Source: Clostridiaceae bacterium (GTDB lineage Bacteria; Bacillota; Clostridia; DSM-8532). Taken from it: a DNA stretch of 64,000 bases. Under the pieces are notes generated by a model. It was not told the DNA's origin, searched no databases, and saw nothing but the letters and a program-made list of their open reading frames with translations. Shown here one piece after another: positions 26,078 through 34,035 of the stretch. Positions within the stretch are counted from its first letter, which is position 1. The number at the start of each line of letters is the position of its first letter. The stretch covers positions 1 through 64,000 of the forward strand of contig JAAYFY010000046.1 in NCBI GenBank assembly GCA_012728015.1. The letters run 5' to 3'. A program made the translations under genes and the position numbers.

Positions 26078-26114
26078 AAATAAAACAGGGCGAGGCAAAA
26101 CATGCGCCGCCCTG
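26078..26114 (-). terminator. Terminator of ilvE
   Basis: Minus strand stem CAGGGCG/CGCCCTG (26114-26108 and 26092-26086) followed by TTTTATTT (26085-26078). Confidence 0.75.
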
Positions 26115-26138
26115 AGTCTTATTAATAAGCGTTTCAAA

Positions 26139-27200
26139 TTACACCGGGAAGACCCAGCCAAAGGGATCGGGTCTTTCGCAGTATTGTAAGCCGGTCAGTT
26201 CGTCATAGAGCCTTTGGGAGATCTCGCCGATCCGTCCGCCGCTCAATGTCATGAGCTGATTATTCCAATAGAGCTCGCCGATGGGCGAAATAACAGCGGC
26301 GGTTCCTGTGCCGAAGGCTTCCTTCAATAATCCCTTTTCATTTGCATCACAGATTTCCTGGATGGATATCCTTCTTTCCGATACCTTGAGTCCCCAGGAC
26401 TTCAGCAGCTCAACACAGGACTTTCTCGTGATGCCGGGGAGAATGCTTCCGTTCAACTGGGGAGTAATTATCTCGTCGCCGATAACAAAGAAGACATTCA
26501 TGGTACCCACTTCTTCGATATATTTCCTTTCAACACCGTCCAACCAAAGCACCTGGGTGTATCCCAGTTCCTTGGCATCCTGCTGAGCCTTCAGGCTGGC
26601 AGCATAGTTACCTGCGGTCTTTGCTGCCCCGATACCGCCGGGAACCGCACGGACGTAATTCTGTTCCACATAGATCCTGACAGGATTAAGCCCCTCCTTG
26701 TAATAGGCTCCAACCGGCCCTGTTATGATCAGGAAATGATAAGTATTGGACGGACGGACTCCGAGGAATGGATCGGTGGCATAGATAAATGGCCTGATAT
26801 ACAGTGAGGTGCCCGGCGCGTCCGGTACCCAGTCCCTGTCGATGTCAACAAGCTTTTTCATGGCCTGGAGGGTTAATTCCTCATCCACTCTTGGTATACA
26901 GAGCCTGTCGCAGGACTGGTTGAGACGTTTTATGTTTTCATCCGGGCGGAACATGACAATCCTGTTGTCCCTGGTCCTGTACGCCTTTAAACCTTCAAAT
27001 ACGGTCTGCCCATAATGGACCACCATGATGGAAGGGTCATAGGACAACGGACCATAGGGGATGATCCGCGGGTCGTGCCAGCCTCTGCCTTCGGTGTAAT
27101 CCATAATAAACATGTGGTCGGAAAACACCTGACCAAACCCGAGGTTTTCAGATGATGGTTTTGTTTTTGGGTTTTGGGTTAACTCGATCTTTATTTCCAT
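26139..27200 (-). CDS. ilvE: Branched-chain amino acid aminotransferase
   Basis: PLP fold-type IV transaminase interconverting Leu/Ile/Val and their 2-oxo acids. 353 aa of the longer (eukaryote/Bacillus-like) class II type: VVHYGQTVFEGLKAYR, LYIRPF, the PLP-lysine segment GGIGAAKTAGNYA, YIEEVGTMN and GTGTAAVISPIG. GAAGGAGAG lies upstream of the ATG. Monocistronic, with its own terminator. No T-box leader motif could be recognised in the 270-bp upstream region. Confidence 0.96.
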   Translation of the reverse strand: MEIKIELTQNPKTKPSSENLGFGQVFSDHMFIMDYTEGRGWHDPRIIPYGPLSYDPSIMVVHYGQTVFEGLKAYRTRDNRIVMFRPDENIKRLNQSCDRLCIPRVDEELTLQAMKKLVDIDRDWVPDAPGTSLYIRPFIYATDPFLGVRPSNTYHFLIITGPVGAYYKEGLNPVRIYVEQNYVRAVPGGIGAAKTAGNYAASLKAQQDAKELGYTQVLWLDGVERKYIEEVGTMNVFFVIGDEIITPQLNGSILPGITRKSCVELLKSWGLKVSERRISIQEICDANEKGLLKEAFGTGTAAVISPIGELYWNNQLMTLSGGRIGEISQRLYDELTGLQYCERPDPFGWVFPV

Positions 27201-27425
27201 AACTGGTCACTCTCCTTCGAAAATATCTTACACCTTTATATTCAAAAAATCTACTTTTTGTTTATATAGTATTCTGTCGCTGAGTTTTCTCCTGTACTGG
27301 CGCCGCGGGATACCATGTCATCTTTCATCGCCAGGAGCATGTTTTTGGTATCATTGCGATGGCGCGGCAAGTGCGGCGTTGCGGCCGCCCTATCATGGTG
27401 TTTTTGTTAGCATAAGAAAAGAAAA
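27201..27425. other. ilvE upstream intergenic region
   Basis: Contains a CTGGCG ... CGCCAG inverted repeat (about 27296-27335) and a short stretch TATCATTGCGATGGCGCGGCAA that may be a decayed fragment of the dispersed GTCATTGCGA repeat. No ORF or T-box consensus was seen. Confidence 0.35.
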
Positions 27426-27453
27426 TAAGGCAGTACACACATGTACTGCCTTA
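27426..27453 (-). terminator. Terminator of the 313-aa membrane protein gene
   Basis: Perfect 12-bp stem TAAGGCAGTACA/TGTACTGCCTTA with a 4-nt loop. On the minus strand it is followed by TTTTCTTTTCTT. Confidence 0.85.
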
Positions 27454-27474
27454 AGTATAAGCAATGTTTCGGGT

Positions 27475-28416
27475 TTAAGCCGGGTTTTCTCCGGCAGCGG
27501 GCGCTTCTTTTGCCTTGCCCAGCATTTCCTTGAACTTCTTGCTCATGCCTTCAAGCTTGCCGTAGAGGTCATAACTGGGCTGAACGCCATAGGCCACCTT
27601 CAGGTATCCGCACATCATATAGGTCATGATGATGGGATCAACTATGCTCCACTTAAGCACGGTGATAAAGAGGAAGGTAAGGATATACGCGATAAATGCC
27701 ATTCCCACATCTTCATAGGCTATACTGATAATCATATTGGTGAATAAGCCCTGGAAAAGGAAGAAGAACAAGACATAGAACGCGATAAGGAAAACCAAGA
27801 TCTTGGCGCCAGTCTTCAACACTGTCTTCCAGTTCTGTACGTAAAGCACCACGCCGTCACATGCGCTCCTCCAGGCGCCCTGGCCCTCATGGAGGAATAT
27901 GTAGGCCAGAATGCACTCGTCGACATAGTTGAGTATGATATCAACAAATTTGTTAAGAGCTTTTACGACGCCTTTGATACCTGGAATAAAGCTCAACAAT
28001 GAACCAATTCCGCCCAGTACCCTTTGAATCTGCCTGACAGCCGCTGACATCAGCCTGTCCAGAACGAAGAGGGCATTGGATGCTACGAAGAATTTTTTAA
28101 CCTTTTGCACACCATACTGGTACATACTGAAGCCTTCGGGAACGCTGCCATGAATGGCCATATCTGCAATTACGGCCACATGGGCAGCTTTGATCATATA
28201 GGTGATATACTCCCGAATAAACCTATAGATTGCCCAGCCGCCGCCGCTGAACGCTATTACCAGGAGGACGGCAAAGAACCCTTGCGGATTAATCGCGCCG
28301 ATGATCTTAACTACAATGAATGCATAAATGCACATACCGATAAAAAATACGAGGTATGCGGCAAGTCGGATCAACATGAAAGGTATGGTTTTCAGTATAA
28401 TAGCGGATGGTTTCAT
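27475..28416 (-). CDS. Polytopic membrane protein, function unknown
   Basis: 313 aa with five or six predicted membrane helices (about residues 15-37, 45-65, 205-228 and 238-262 are the clearest), an amphipathic middle region rich in FIPGIKGVVKALNKFVD, and a soluble charged C-terminus ending KAKEAPAAGENPA. Amphipathic segments and basic patches suggest a channel-like or membrane-shaping protein such as a CTL/choline-transporter-like fold, but I cannot assign it. AAGGAGG is 7 nt before the ATG. Monocistronic, with clear promoter and terminator. Confidence 0.8.
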   Translation of the reverse strand: MKPSAIILKTIPFMLIRLAAYLVFFIGMCIYAFIVVKIIGAINPQGFFAVLLVIAFSGGGWAIYRFIREYITYMIKAAHVAVIADMAIHGSVPEGFSMYQYGVQKVKKFFVASNALFVLDRLMSAAVRQIQRVLGGIGSLLSFIPGIKGVVKALNKFVDIILNYVDECILAYIFLHEGQGAWRSACDGVVLYVQNWKTVLKTGAKILVFLIAFYVLFFFLFQGLFTNMIISIAYEDVGMAFIAYILTFLFITVLKWSIVDPIIMTYMMCGYLKVAYGVQPSYDLYGKLEGMSKKFKEMLGKAKEAPAAGENPA

Positions 28417-28448
28417 GAAGAGGCCTCCTTATTACATCGTTTGGAAAA

Positions 28449-28477
28449 ACTATATCATATATTGGTAAGCTGAACAA
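28449..28477 (-). promoter_or_regulatory. Promoter for the 313-aa membrane protein gene
   Basis: Minus strand TTGTTC (28477-28472), 17 nt, TATAGT (28454-28449). Confidence 0.6.
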
Positions 28478-28608
28478 TAAATAAATAAAAAAAGTAATTA
28501 AATTATTATAAATAAAGATACTTCGTAACCTGTGTTGCGCGGCCGCCACAGGCATGATAATCTAATAAAGTGCCGGAGTTAATATATGTATTTAGGGAGA
28601 GCAAGTAA

Positions 28609-29112
28609 ATGGGACGATTTGTAACCCCTGACGCCTATATAGAATCAATTTATTCCATAAGCCCTGAGGGCCTTATTAAAATGGGCATAAAGGGGCTGAT
28701 CCTGGATATTGACAATACCCTTGTGCCAACCTATACGAAGAATGCAGATATAAAGGTGAAGGCTTTCCTGGATAACATGAAGAAAAACGGCATCAAGACA
28801 GCCATTGTTTCAAACGCGAAGCAGGGGAGGGTGGAGCAGTTCTGCCGCCATCTCGATGTTGATTATTTTTACAATGCGTTAAAACCTTTAAAAAAGGGCT
28901 ATCGCCAGGCTATCGAAAACATGGGCCTTAGGCCGTGCGATGTGGCCATTGCGGGAGACCAGCTCTTTACCGATATTCTTGGCGGAAACCTCCTGGGAAT
29001 GAAAACGCTTCTGATCAAGCCCATTGACCGAAACGAACCATTCATGATCAGATTAAAGCGCCTGTTTGAAAAGCCTTTCCTCAGGGGGAAGCAATATCTT
29101 GACAAATTTTAA
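28609..29112 (+). CDS. yqeG: YqeG-family HAD phosphatase
   Basis: 167-aa HAD superfamily (subfamily IIIA) phosphatase. Motif I is LDIDNTLVP, motif II IVSNA, then a conserved Lys in NALKPLKKG, and motif III/IV GDQLFTDILGGN. The substrate is not established; in B. subtilis yqeG precedes the ribosome-assembly GTPase gene yqeH, which is not here. AGGGAGAG lies upstream of the ATG. The ComFB-like gene follows. Confidence 0.92.
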   Translation: MGRFVTPDAYIESIYSISPEGLIKMGIKGLILDIDNTLVPTYTKNADIKVKAFLDNMKKNGIKTAIVSNAKQGRVEQFCRHLDVDYFYNALKPLKKGYRQAIENMGLRPCDVAIAGDQLFTDILGGNLLGMKTLLIKPIDRNEPFMIRLKRLFEKPFLRGKQYLDKF

Positions 29113-29131
29113 TGATTTGTTACGGTGGTTG

Positions 29132-29140
29132 TGCTATAAT
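29132..29140 (+). promoter_or_regulatory. Extended -10 promoter for the ComFB-like gene
   Basis: TGCTATAAT (TG at 29132-29133, TATAAT at 29135-29140), 32 bp before the chosen start; -35 poor. Confidence 0.42.
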
Positions 29141-29171
29141 CCAAATAACAAGCAGTATGGAGGGAAGCCCG

Positions 29172-29453
29172 ATGCTGTCGATGAAGAATTATATGGAAGT
29201 TATCGTTATGAATACCATGGACGATATACTGAAGGATATAAATATGTGCAGATGCGATAAATGCAGGCTGGACATAGCCGCCAAGGCCCTTAACGATCTT
29301 CCTCCCCAATACATAGTATCTGAGAAGGGCGAGGTCTATTCAAAGATCAAGAGCTTGAAGACCCAGTTTGAAGTGGATGTTATCTCGGCCATAACCAAGG
29401 CGGCAATACTGGTTAAAAGAAACCCCATGCATGGCCCACAAATCAGCCAGTAG
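29172..29453 (+). CDS. ComFB-family protein
   Basis: 93-aa protein of the late-competence ComFB family. Characteristic elements: N-terminal NYMEVIVMNTMDDIL, the cysteine cluster CRCDKC, DIAAKALNDLPPQYIVSEKGEV and a C-terminal helix. The Cys cluster suggests metal binding. ComFB itself has no defined biochemical role, and related ComFB domains bind cyclic dinucleotides in cyanobacteria. The ATG at 29172 is chosen because GGAGGG lies 7 nt upstream; the longer in-frame ORF from 29112 overlaps yqeG and has unrelated sequence. Confidence 0.82.
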   Translation: MLSMKNYMEVIVMNTMDDILKDINMCRCDKCRLDIAAKALNDLPPQYIVSEKGEVYSKIKSLKTQFEVDVISAITKAAILVKRNPMHGPQISQ

Positions 29454-29511
29454 CCTGATTTATTAAATAAAACCTTTTAGTATTGCGCTACTTAGCCAAC
29501 ATATATTATTG

Positions 29512-29540
29512 TTGTCACTGTTGAAACCCTGTGTTATAAT
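29512..29540 (+). promoter_or_regulatory. rpsB operon promoter
   Basis: TTGTCA (29512-29517), 17 nt, TATAAT (29535-29540): near-consensus, giving a leader of about 105 nt. Confidence 0.8.
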
Positions 29541-29563
29541 GTTACAGGTGTTTTTATCACACA

Positions 29564-29622
29564 CGTTGTCCGATTTGCGGTTTGTGCTTTTTAAAAAGTG
29601 TGCCGCAAAGGCGAAGACAACG
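29564..29622 (+). promoter_or_regulatory. Structured rpsB leader RNA
   Basis: Nested stems: outer CGTTGTC/GACAACG (29564-29570 with 29616-29622), middle TTTGCGG/CCGCAAA (29574-29580 with 29603-29609) and an inner CTTTTTAAAAAG element (29587-29598). The position just upstream of rpsB suggests autoregulation by S2, as known for other S2 leaders. No terminator is evident. Confidence 0.65.
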
Positions 29623-29651
29623 GAGGAATAACAAAAAGGAGGACCAATATC

Positions 29652-30536
29652 ATGTCAGTTATTTCTATGAAGCAGCTGCTTGAGGCAGGTGTGCATTTCG
29701 GCCACCAGACCAGAAGATGGAATCCCAAGATGGCGGAATACATCTTCACAGAGAGAAACGGTATCTACATTATCGATCTTCAGAAAACAGTCAGGAAAAT
29801 TGAAGAGGCTTATTCATTTATCCGTGATGTGGTCATGGAAGGCGGAAGCATTCTCTTTGTGGGTACAAAGAAGCAGGCCCAGGATGCCATCAAGGAAGAG
29901 GCTGAGCGCTGCGACCAGTTCTATGTGAACAACAGGTGGCTTGGCGGTATGCTGACCAATTTCAAAACCATAAGGAAGAGCATCGACCGCCTGAACGAAC
30001 TTAAGAAGCTGGAAGAGGAAGGCGTTTTTGAGGTGCTTCCCAAGAAAGAGGTCACCAAGCTCAGACTGGAAATGGAGAAGCTTGAGAAGAACCTGGGCGG
30101 CATAGTCGAAATGAAAAAGCTACCCGCAGCCCTGTTCATAGTAGACCCCAAGAAGGAAAGAAACGCCATCCTTGAATCAAGAAAGCTGGGAATTCCTATT
30201 GTAGCTATAGTAGACACCAACTGCGATCCTGATGAAGTTGATTATGTAATTCCCGGAAACGATGATGCCATCAGGGCAATTAAGCTGATTTCATCTAAGA
30301 TCGCTGAGGCCGTTATCGAGGCAAAGCAGGGCGAGATGGGCTCTGCCGCTATTGAGGAAACAGCCGAAGAGGAAGAGGCGCCTGCTGAAGAGGCAGCTGT
30401 TAAGGAAGCCGAAGAAGCACCTGCCGATGAGGCTGCTGAAACTTCGAATGAGGAGCCTGCCTCTGCCGAAGTGTCCGACGAAAATGTTGTTGAAAAAGAA
30501 AATACTGCAGAAGATACAGTAAAGGAAGATGCATAA
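29652..30536 (+). CDS. rpsB: 30S ribosomal protein S2
   Basis: About 294 aa. Start at ATG 29652 ([19 protein letters not shown]), with AGGAGG 9 nt upstream. The S2 core is clear: [38 protein letters not shown] and [13 protein letters not shown]. The C-terminal extension of about 60 residues is composed of Glu/Ala-rich repeats ([16 protein letters not shown]), longer than a standard S2 tail and likely unstructured. First gene of the rpsB-tsf-pyrH-frr unit. Confidence 0.99.
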   Translation: MSVISMKQLLEAGVHFGHQTRRWNPKMAEYIFTERNGIYIIDLQKTVRKIEEAYSFIRDVVMEGGSILFVGTKKQAQDAIKEEAERCDQFYVNNRWLGGMLTNFKTIRKSIDRLNELKKLEEEGVFEVLPKKEVTKLRLEMEKLEKNLGGIVEMKKLPAALFIVDPKKERNAILESRKLGIPIVAIVDTNCDPDEVDYVIPGNDDAIRAIKLISSKIAEAVIEAKQGEMGSAAIEETAEEEEAPAEEAAVKEAEEAPADEAAETSNEEPASAEVSDENVVEKENTAEDTVKEDA

Positions 30537-30572
30537 TATGCGAAAAAGAACAAGTTTCAGGAGGATGATTAA

Positions 30573-31220
30573 ATGGAAATCAGTGCGGCAATGGTAAAGG
30601 ATTTGCGTGACCGTACCGGGGCGGGTATGATGGATTGCAAAAACGCTCTGGTTGAAGCTCAGGGAGATATTGAAAAGGCTTTTGAGATTTTGAGGGAAAG
30701 GGGTCTCTCAAAGGCTGCGAAAAAGTCCGGAAGGCTGGCTTCCGAGGGTATAGTAGATGCCTACATCCATGGCGGCGGGCGTATCGGCGTCCTGGTTGAA
30801 GTAAACATTGAAACCGATTTCGCCGCCAAGAACGAGGAATTCCGGGCATTTGTAAAAGATATAGCCATGCAGATCGCTGCAATGAATCCTCTCTATATCA
30901 AAAGAGAAGATATTCCTGCAGAAGTGATCGACAGGGAGAAGGAAATCCTAAAGACACAGGCCATCAATGAAGGAAAACCCGAGCATATCGCTGAAAAGAT
31001 GGTAAATGGCAGAATCGAGAAGTACTTTAACGAGGTCTGCCTGCTGAAGCAGTCCTTCATTAAGGACAATGACAAGACCGTTGAGGACGTGCTCAAGGAA
31101 AAGATCGCGCTTATCGGCGAGAATATCAGCATTCGCAGGTTTGCCCGTTTTGAGATGGGCGAGGGCCTGGAGAAGAAGAATAAGGACTTTGCGGAAGAGG
31201 TCGCCAAGCAGATCAAGTAA
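30573..31220 (+). CDS. tsf: Elongation factor Ts
   Basis: Nucleotide-exchange factor for EF-Tu. 215 aa, the short form. Signature [16 protein letters not shown] at the N-terminus and the [10 protein letters not shown] block contacting EF-Tu. The dimerisation/C-terminal module seen in longer EF-Ts proteins is reduced. AGGAGGATG precedes the ATG. A hairpin (31228-31259) separates it from pyrH. Confidence 0.99.
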   Translation: MEISAAMVKDLRDRTGAGMMDCKNALVEAQGDIEKAFEILRERGLSKAAKKSGRLASEGIVDAYIHGGGRIGVLVEVNIETDFAAKNEEFRAFVKDIAMQIAAMNPLYIKREDIPAEVIDREKEILKTQAINEGKPEHIAEKMVNGRIEKYFNEVCLLKQSFIKDNDKTVEDVLKEKIALIGENISIRRFARFEMGEGLEKKNKDFAEEVAKQIK

Positions 31221-31227
31221 GTGGCTG

Positions 31228-31260
31228 AAAGGGTATTTTGATTTTTCAAAATACCCTTTT
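31228..31260 (+). terminator. Hairpin between tsf and pyrH
   Basis: 13-bp stem AAAGGGTATTTTG/CAAAATACCCTTT with a 6-nt ATTTTT loop, then TTGATTG. It may partially terminate and lower pyrH-frr expression relative to rpsB-tsf. Confidence 0.7.
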
Positions 31261-31297
31261 GATTGCGCATAAACCATATTGTTTCCGGGAGGCGGTT

Positions 31298-32011
31298 ATG
31301 GCTCTGAAGTACAGTCGTATTATGCTGAAGATCAGCGGAGAAGCCCTTGCAGGCGAAAAGGGTTTTGGTATTGACCAGGAAATACTCAATAATATCAGTT
31401 CAAAAATCAAAGAAGCCCATGATATGGGTGTTGATATCGGCATAGTGGTAGGAGGAGGCAACTTCTGGCGGGGAAAAGGCAGCATGATAATGGACCGTAC
31501 AACCGCCGACCATATGGGAATGCTGGCAACCGTTATCAACGCCTTGGCCCTTCAGGATGCCCTGGAAGGCAAGGGAGTACCTACAAGGGTCCAGACAGCC
31601 CTGGAGATGCCCAGGGTGGCCGAAATCTATATCCGGCGAAGAGCCATCCGCCATATTGAGAAAAGGCGGGTCGTTATATTTGCCTGCGGCACAGGAAATC
31701 CTTATTTCTCAACAGATACCGCCGCGGTTTTGCGCGCGGCTGAGATCGAAGCAGAAATAATCCTTTTGGCCAAAAATGTTGACGCTGTTTACGACAGTGA
31801 TCCCAAACTGAATCCCAACGCCGCCAAGTACGACATGATCAGCTTCATGGATGTTCTTAACAAGCAGTTGGGAGTCATGGACTCAACCGCTACATCGCTG
31901 TGTATGGACAATAACATTCCCTTAGTTGTGTTCAGCATAAGAGAGCCTGAGAACATCATAAAGGTTTTGAATGGCGATAATGTTGGTACATTTGTAGCAA
32001 GGGAGGTCTAG
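31298..32011 (+). CDS. pyrH: UMP kinase
   Basis: ATP-dependent phosphorylation of UMP to UDP. 237 aa from ATG 31298 ([17 protein letters not shown]) with GGGAGGC upstream; the longer in-frame ORF from 31238 lies over the intergenic hairpin. Motifs: [51 protein letters not shown]-type segment ([16 protein letters not shown]) and [11 protein letters not shown]. Cotranscribed with frr (2-bp gap). Confidence 0.98.
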   Translation: MALKYSRIMLKISGEALAGEKGFGIDQEILNNISSKIKEAHDMGVDIGIVVGGGNFWRGKGSMIMDRTTADHMGMLATVINALALQDALEGKGVPTRVQTALEMPRVAEIYIRRRAIRHIEKRRVVIFACGTGNPYFSTDTAAVLRAAEIEAEIILLAKNVDAVYDSDPKLNPNAAKYDMISFMDVLNKQLGVMDSTATSLCMDNNIPLVVFSIREPENIIKVLNGDNVGTFVAREV

Positions 32012-32013
32012 TT

Positions 32014-32571
32014 ATGACAAAGGATAGTTACAAGCAATATGAGAACAGAATGGAAAAGAGCCTGCAGGTATTAAGGGATGAGCTTGCGGGGATACGTGCG
32101 GGGAGGGCAAACCCTCGCCTGCTCGACAAGATATCCGTGAATTATTACGGAACGCCGACGCCCATCAACCAGCTGGCCAATATTGCTGTGCCTGAAGCAC
32201 GACAGATCACCATCCAGCCGTGGGATGAAAAGATCGTCAATGATGTCATTAAGGCCATACAAGTGTCGGATCTTGGAATTAACCCCAACAGCGACGGCAA
32301 GATTATACGCCTGATATTCCCGCCCCTCACCGAGGAAAGAAGGCGTGAGCTTACAAAGGAAGTCAAAAAGATAGGGGAGAAGGACAAGGTTGCCATCCGA
32401 CAGATCAGGCGTGACGCCATGGAAGACTTCAGAAAGATGGAGAAAAACAAGGAGATCACCGAGGATGACCTGAAGGTTGCGGAAAAGGACATCCAGAAGA
32501 TAACCGACGAATATATCGATAAAGTGGACCAGATAGTTGAAACTAAAATAAAAGAGATTATGGAAGTCTGA
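32014..32571 (+). CDS. frr: Ribosome recycling factor
   Basis: Splits post-termination ribosomes with EF-G. 185 aa. Recognisable blocks: LRAGRANPxLLD-type motif (IRAGRANPRLLDKISVNYYG), QPWD, NPNSDGKIIRLIFPPLTEERR and a long C-terminal helix. Two base pairs from the pyrH stop. A terminator follows, so the usual downstream uppS-cdsA-dxr genes are not part of this unit. Confidence 0.98.
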   Translation: MTKDSYKQYENRMEKSLQVLRDELAGIRAGRANPRLLDKISVNYYGTPTPINQLANIAVPEARQITIQPWDEKIVNDVIKAIQVSDLGINPNSDGKIIRLIFPPLTEERRRELTKEVKKIGEKDKVAIRQIRRDAMEDFRKMEKNKEITEDDLKVAEKDIQKITDEYIDKVDQIVETKIKEIMEV

Positions 32572-32602
32572 CGAATTACCAGGCTGCATATAAAAACTAC
32601 AG

Positions 32603-32643
32603 ATGACTAAGTGAAGCAAAATGCGCTCACTTAGTCATTTTAG
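32603..32643 (+). terminator. Terminator after frr
   Basis: 12-bp stem ATGACTAAGTGA/TCACTTAGTCAT (32603-32614 and 32627-32638), then TTTTAG. Confidence 0.8.
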
Positions 32644-32663
32644 TATGAAGATGGAAGCTTATC

Positions 32664-32685
32664 ATGGCATAATATGCCATATAAT
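32664..32685 (+). promoter_or_regulatory. Palindrome abutting a -10 element upstream of the SRAP gene
   Basis: ATGGCAT-AAT-ATGCCAT (32664-32680) abuts TATAAT (32680-32685). The -35 is poor. It could be an operator at a weak promoter for the SRAP gene; the leader would then contain the dispersed repeat. Confidence 0.4.
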
Positions 32686-32766
32686 AGGGTAAAGCAAACA
32701 ATGTTATGTTACATTATTGCCCAGGAGAGGCTTTATTGCATGTGATTTGATGAGCAAAGCGTGTGC

Positions 32767-32835
32767 GTCATTGCGAAAAGGCAATACCGGCGAAGCAATT
32801 AATAGCCGTATTCCACGGTGTCTTCCCGCAATGAC
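32767..32835. repeat. Dispersed palindromic repeat, copy 2
   Basis: About 69 bp bounded by GTCATTGCGA and its inverted form GCAATGAC, with internal GGCGAAGCAATTAA similarity to copy 1. It lies between the frr terminator and the SRAP gene. Confidence 0.7.
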
Positions 32836-32868
32836 ATGAATGAAGCGTAAAATTGCAGGTGACAGGTG

Positions 32869-33495
32869 ATGTGCGGAAGGTTTTATGTGGCCGAGAAGGA
32901 TCTGGATGACTTCGCGGCTCTGGTTAACCAGGTGGAAAAGCATTTATTGAAGAAAGCGGGAGAGATCTATCCCGGCGATTACGCGCCGGCAATTACCCCT
33001 GGAAGCACTGGAACGGGTCCTGAAACAGGAGAAAGGAAGGATCAGGTCCATGCTTTGAAATGGGGATTTCCCACCAGCAAGGGAAAGCTCATCATAAACG
33101 CCCGTTCTGAAACCATTGCGGAAAAGCCCATGTTCCGGAATCCTTTTAGAACCCGCAGATGCCTGATACCCGCAAGGGGGTTCTACGAATGGAAGGACGC
33201 GGAAACCGGCAGGGAAAAAGTAAAATTCTACATCGCGCCCCCTGATTCAAGCCTGATATACCTTGCGGGTATATACTGGTTCTTCTCCGACAGGGAGGGG
33301 AATATGATTCCCTGTTTTACCATTGTAACCACAAGTGCCAATGAGGATATAAGCCCGCTGCACCACAGGATGCCCGTGGTGATCGAGAGGGAGAACAAAG
33401 GTATTTGGCTCTATGAAGACCATCTGTCAGAGGCAGTAAGGCAATTGATGCTTCCTGCCAGGGCCGGGCTCCTGCTGCCGGTTCGGGCAGAATAG
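32869..33495 (+). CDS. SRAP-domain protein (HMCES/YedK family)
   Basis: 208 aa. Shields abasic sites in single-stranded DNA by forming a covalent link through Cys2. Start must be ATG 32869, giving Met-Cys-Gly-Arg-Phe, because Cys2 becomes the N-terminal nucleophile; the in-frame GTG one codon earlier is rejected. Other motifs: INARSETIAEKPMFR, CLIPARGFYEWK, FTIVTTSAN and HHRMPVVI, with the conserved Asn, Glu and His of the active site. The AGGTGACAGGTG stretch supplies the ribosome site. Confidence 0.95.
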   Translation: MCGRFYVAEKDLDDFAALVNQVEKHLLKKAGEIYPGDYAPAITPGSTGTGPETGERKDQVHALKWGFPTSKGKLIINARSETIAEKPMFRNPFRTRRCLIPARGFYEWKDAETGREKVKFYIAPPDSSLIYLAGIYWFFSDREGNMIPCFTIVTTSANEDISPLHHRMPVVIERENKGIWLYEDHLSEAVRQLMLPARAGLLLPVRAE

Positions 33496-34035
33496 ACCAG
33501 ATATGATGCCATTAAATCAGCATAAAGATAAGCTGTCATTACGTCGTCTGGAAATAACAGTGAACCTTGGTGAAGCCGGAATCACACTTGCGGTTAAGAT
33601 GTAAAGATGTATTCACATCATATTCCTGGCTATTTTTTGTCTTATATATATTAAAGCTAAACCCAAATCTATCCCCGGATTATGCCTTTGGTAGGGAACA
33701 TATCAGGCCTGGAATGCTTATAAATTAAGGCGTTAATAAAAATGAAGACTGACTAATGGGTATTATAAGCTGTTTATGAATCCAGGTAGCTTCAGTTTAA
33801 AGATCCGATTCCGATATAAATGATGTCAGGGATGATTCAGGATGACAAAAATAAATCGATTACCATTATGGAGTAGGGGTGTGATCCTTTATAAAAGAAA
33901 ACACCGCCAAAAAATATTTTTACATTATACAAAATAATAATTTTGTTTAATAAGGAAGGGTAAGTGGTATAATATAAGTGAAGAATTGGATGCAACCAGG
34001 GCCTTTTCCCAATCGCCCGCTGAAAGGATGTTTTT
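33496..34035. other. 540-bp AT-rich gap without a gene
   Basis: No convincing ORF on either strand, no tRNA-like fold and no strong terminator. The right end holds the likely promoter of the Xer gene. The rest is AT-rich with short runs; it may be decayed sequence. Confidence 0.5.
33943..33973 (+). promoter_or_regulatory. Likely promoter of the Xer recombinase gene
   Basis: Extended -10 TGGTATAAT (TATAAT at 33968-33973) with a weak TTGTTT 19 nt upstream. Confidence 0.5.

Noticed and set aside
27240-27340. T-box leader upstream of ilvE
   Set aside because: A GGTATCCCGCGG stretch resembles the T-box motif only loosely; no specifier loop or terminator/antiterminator pair is present.
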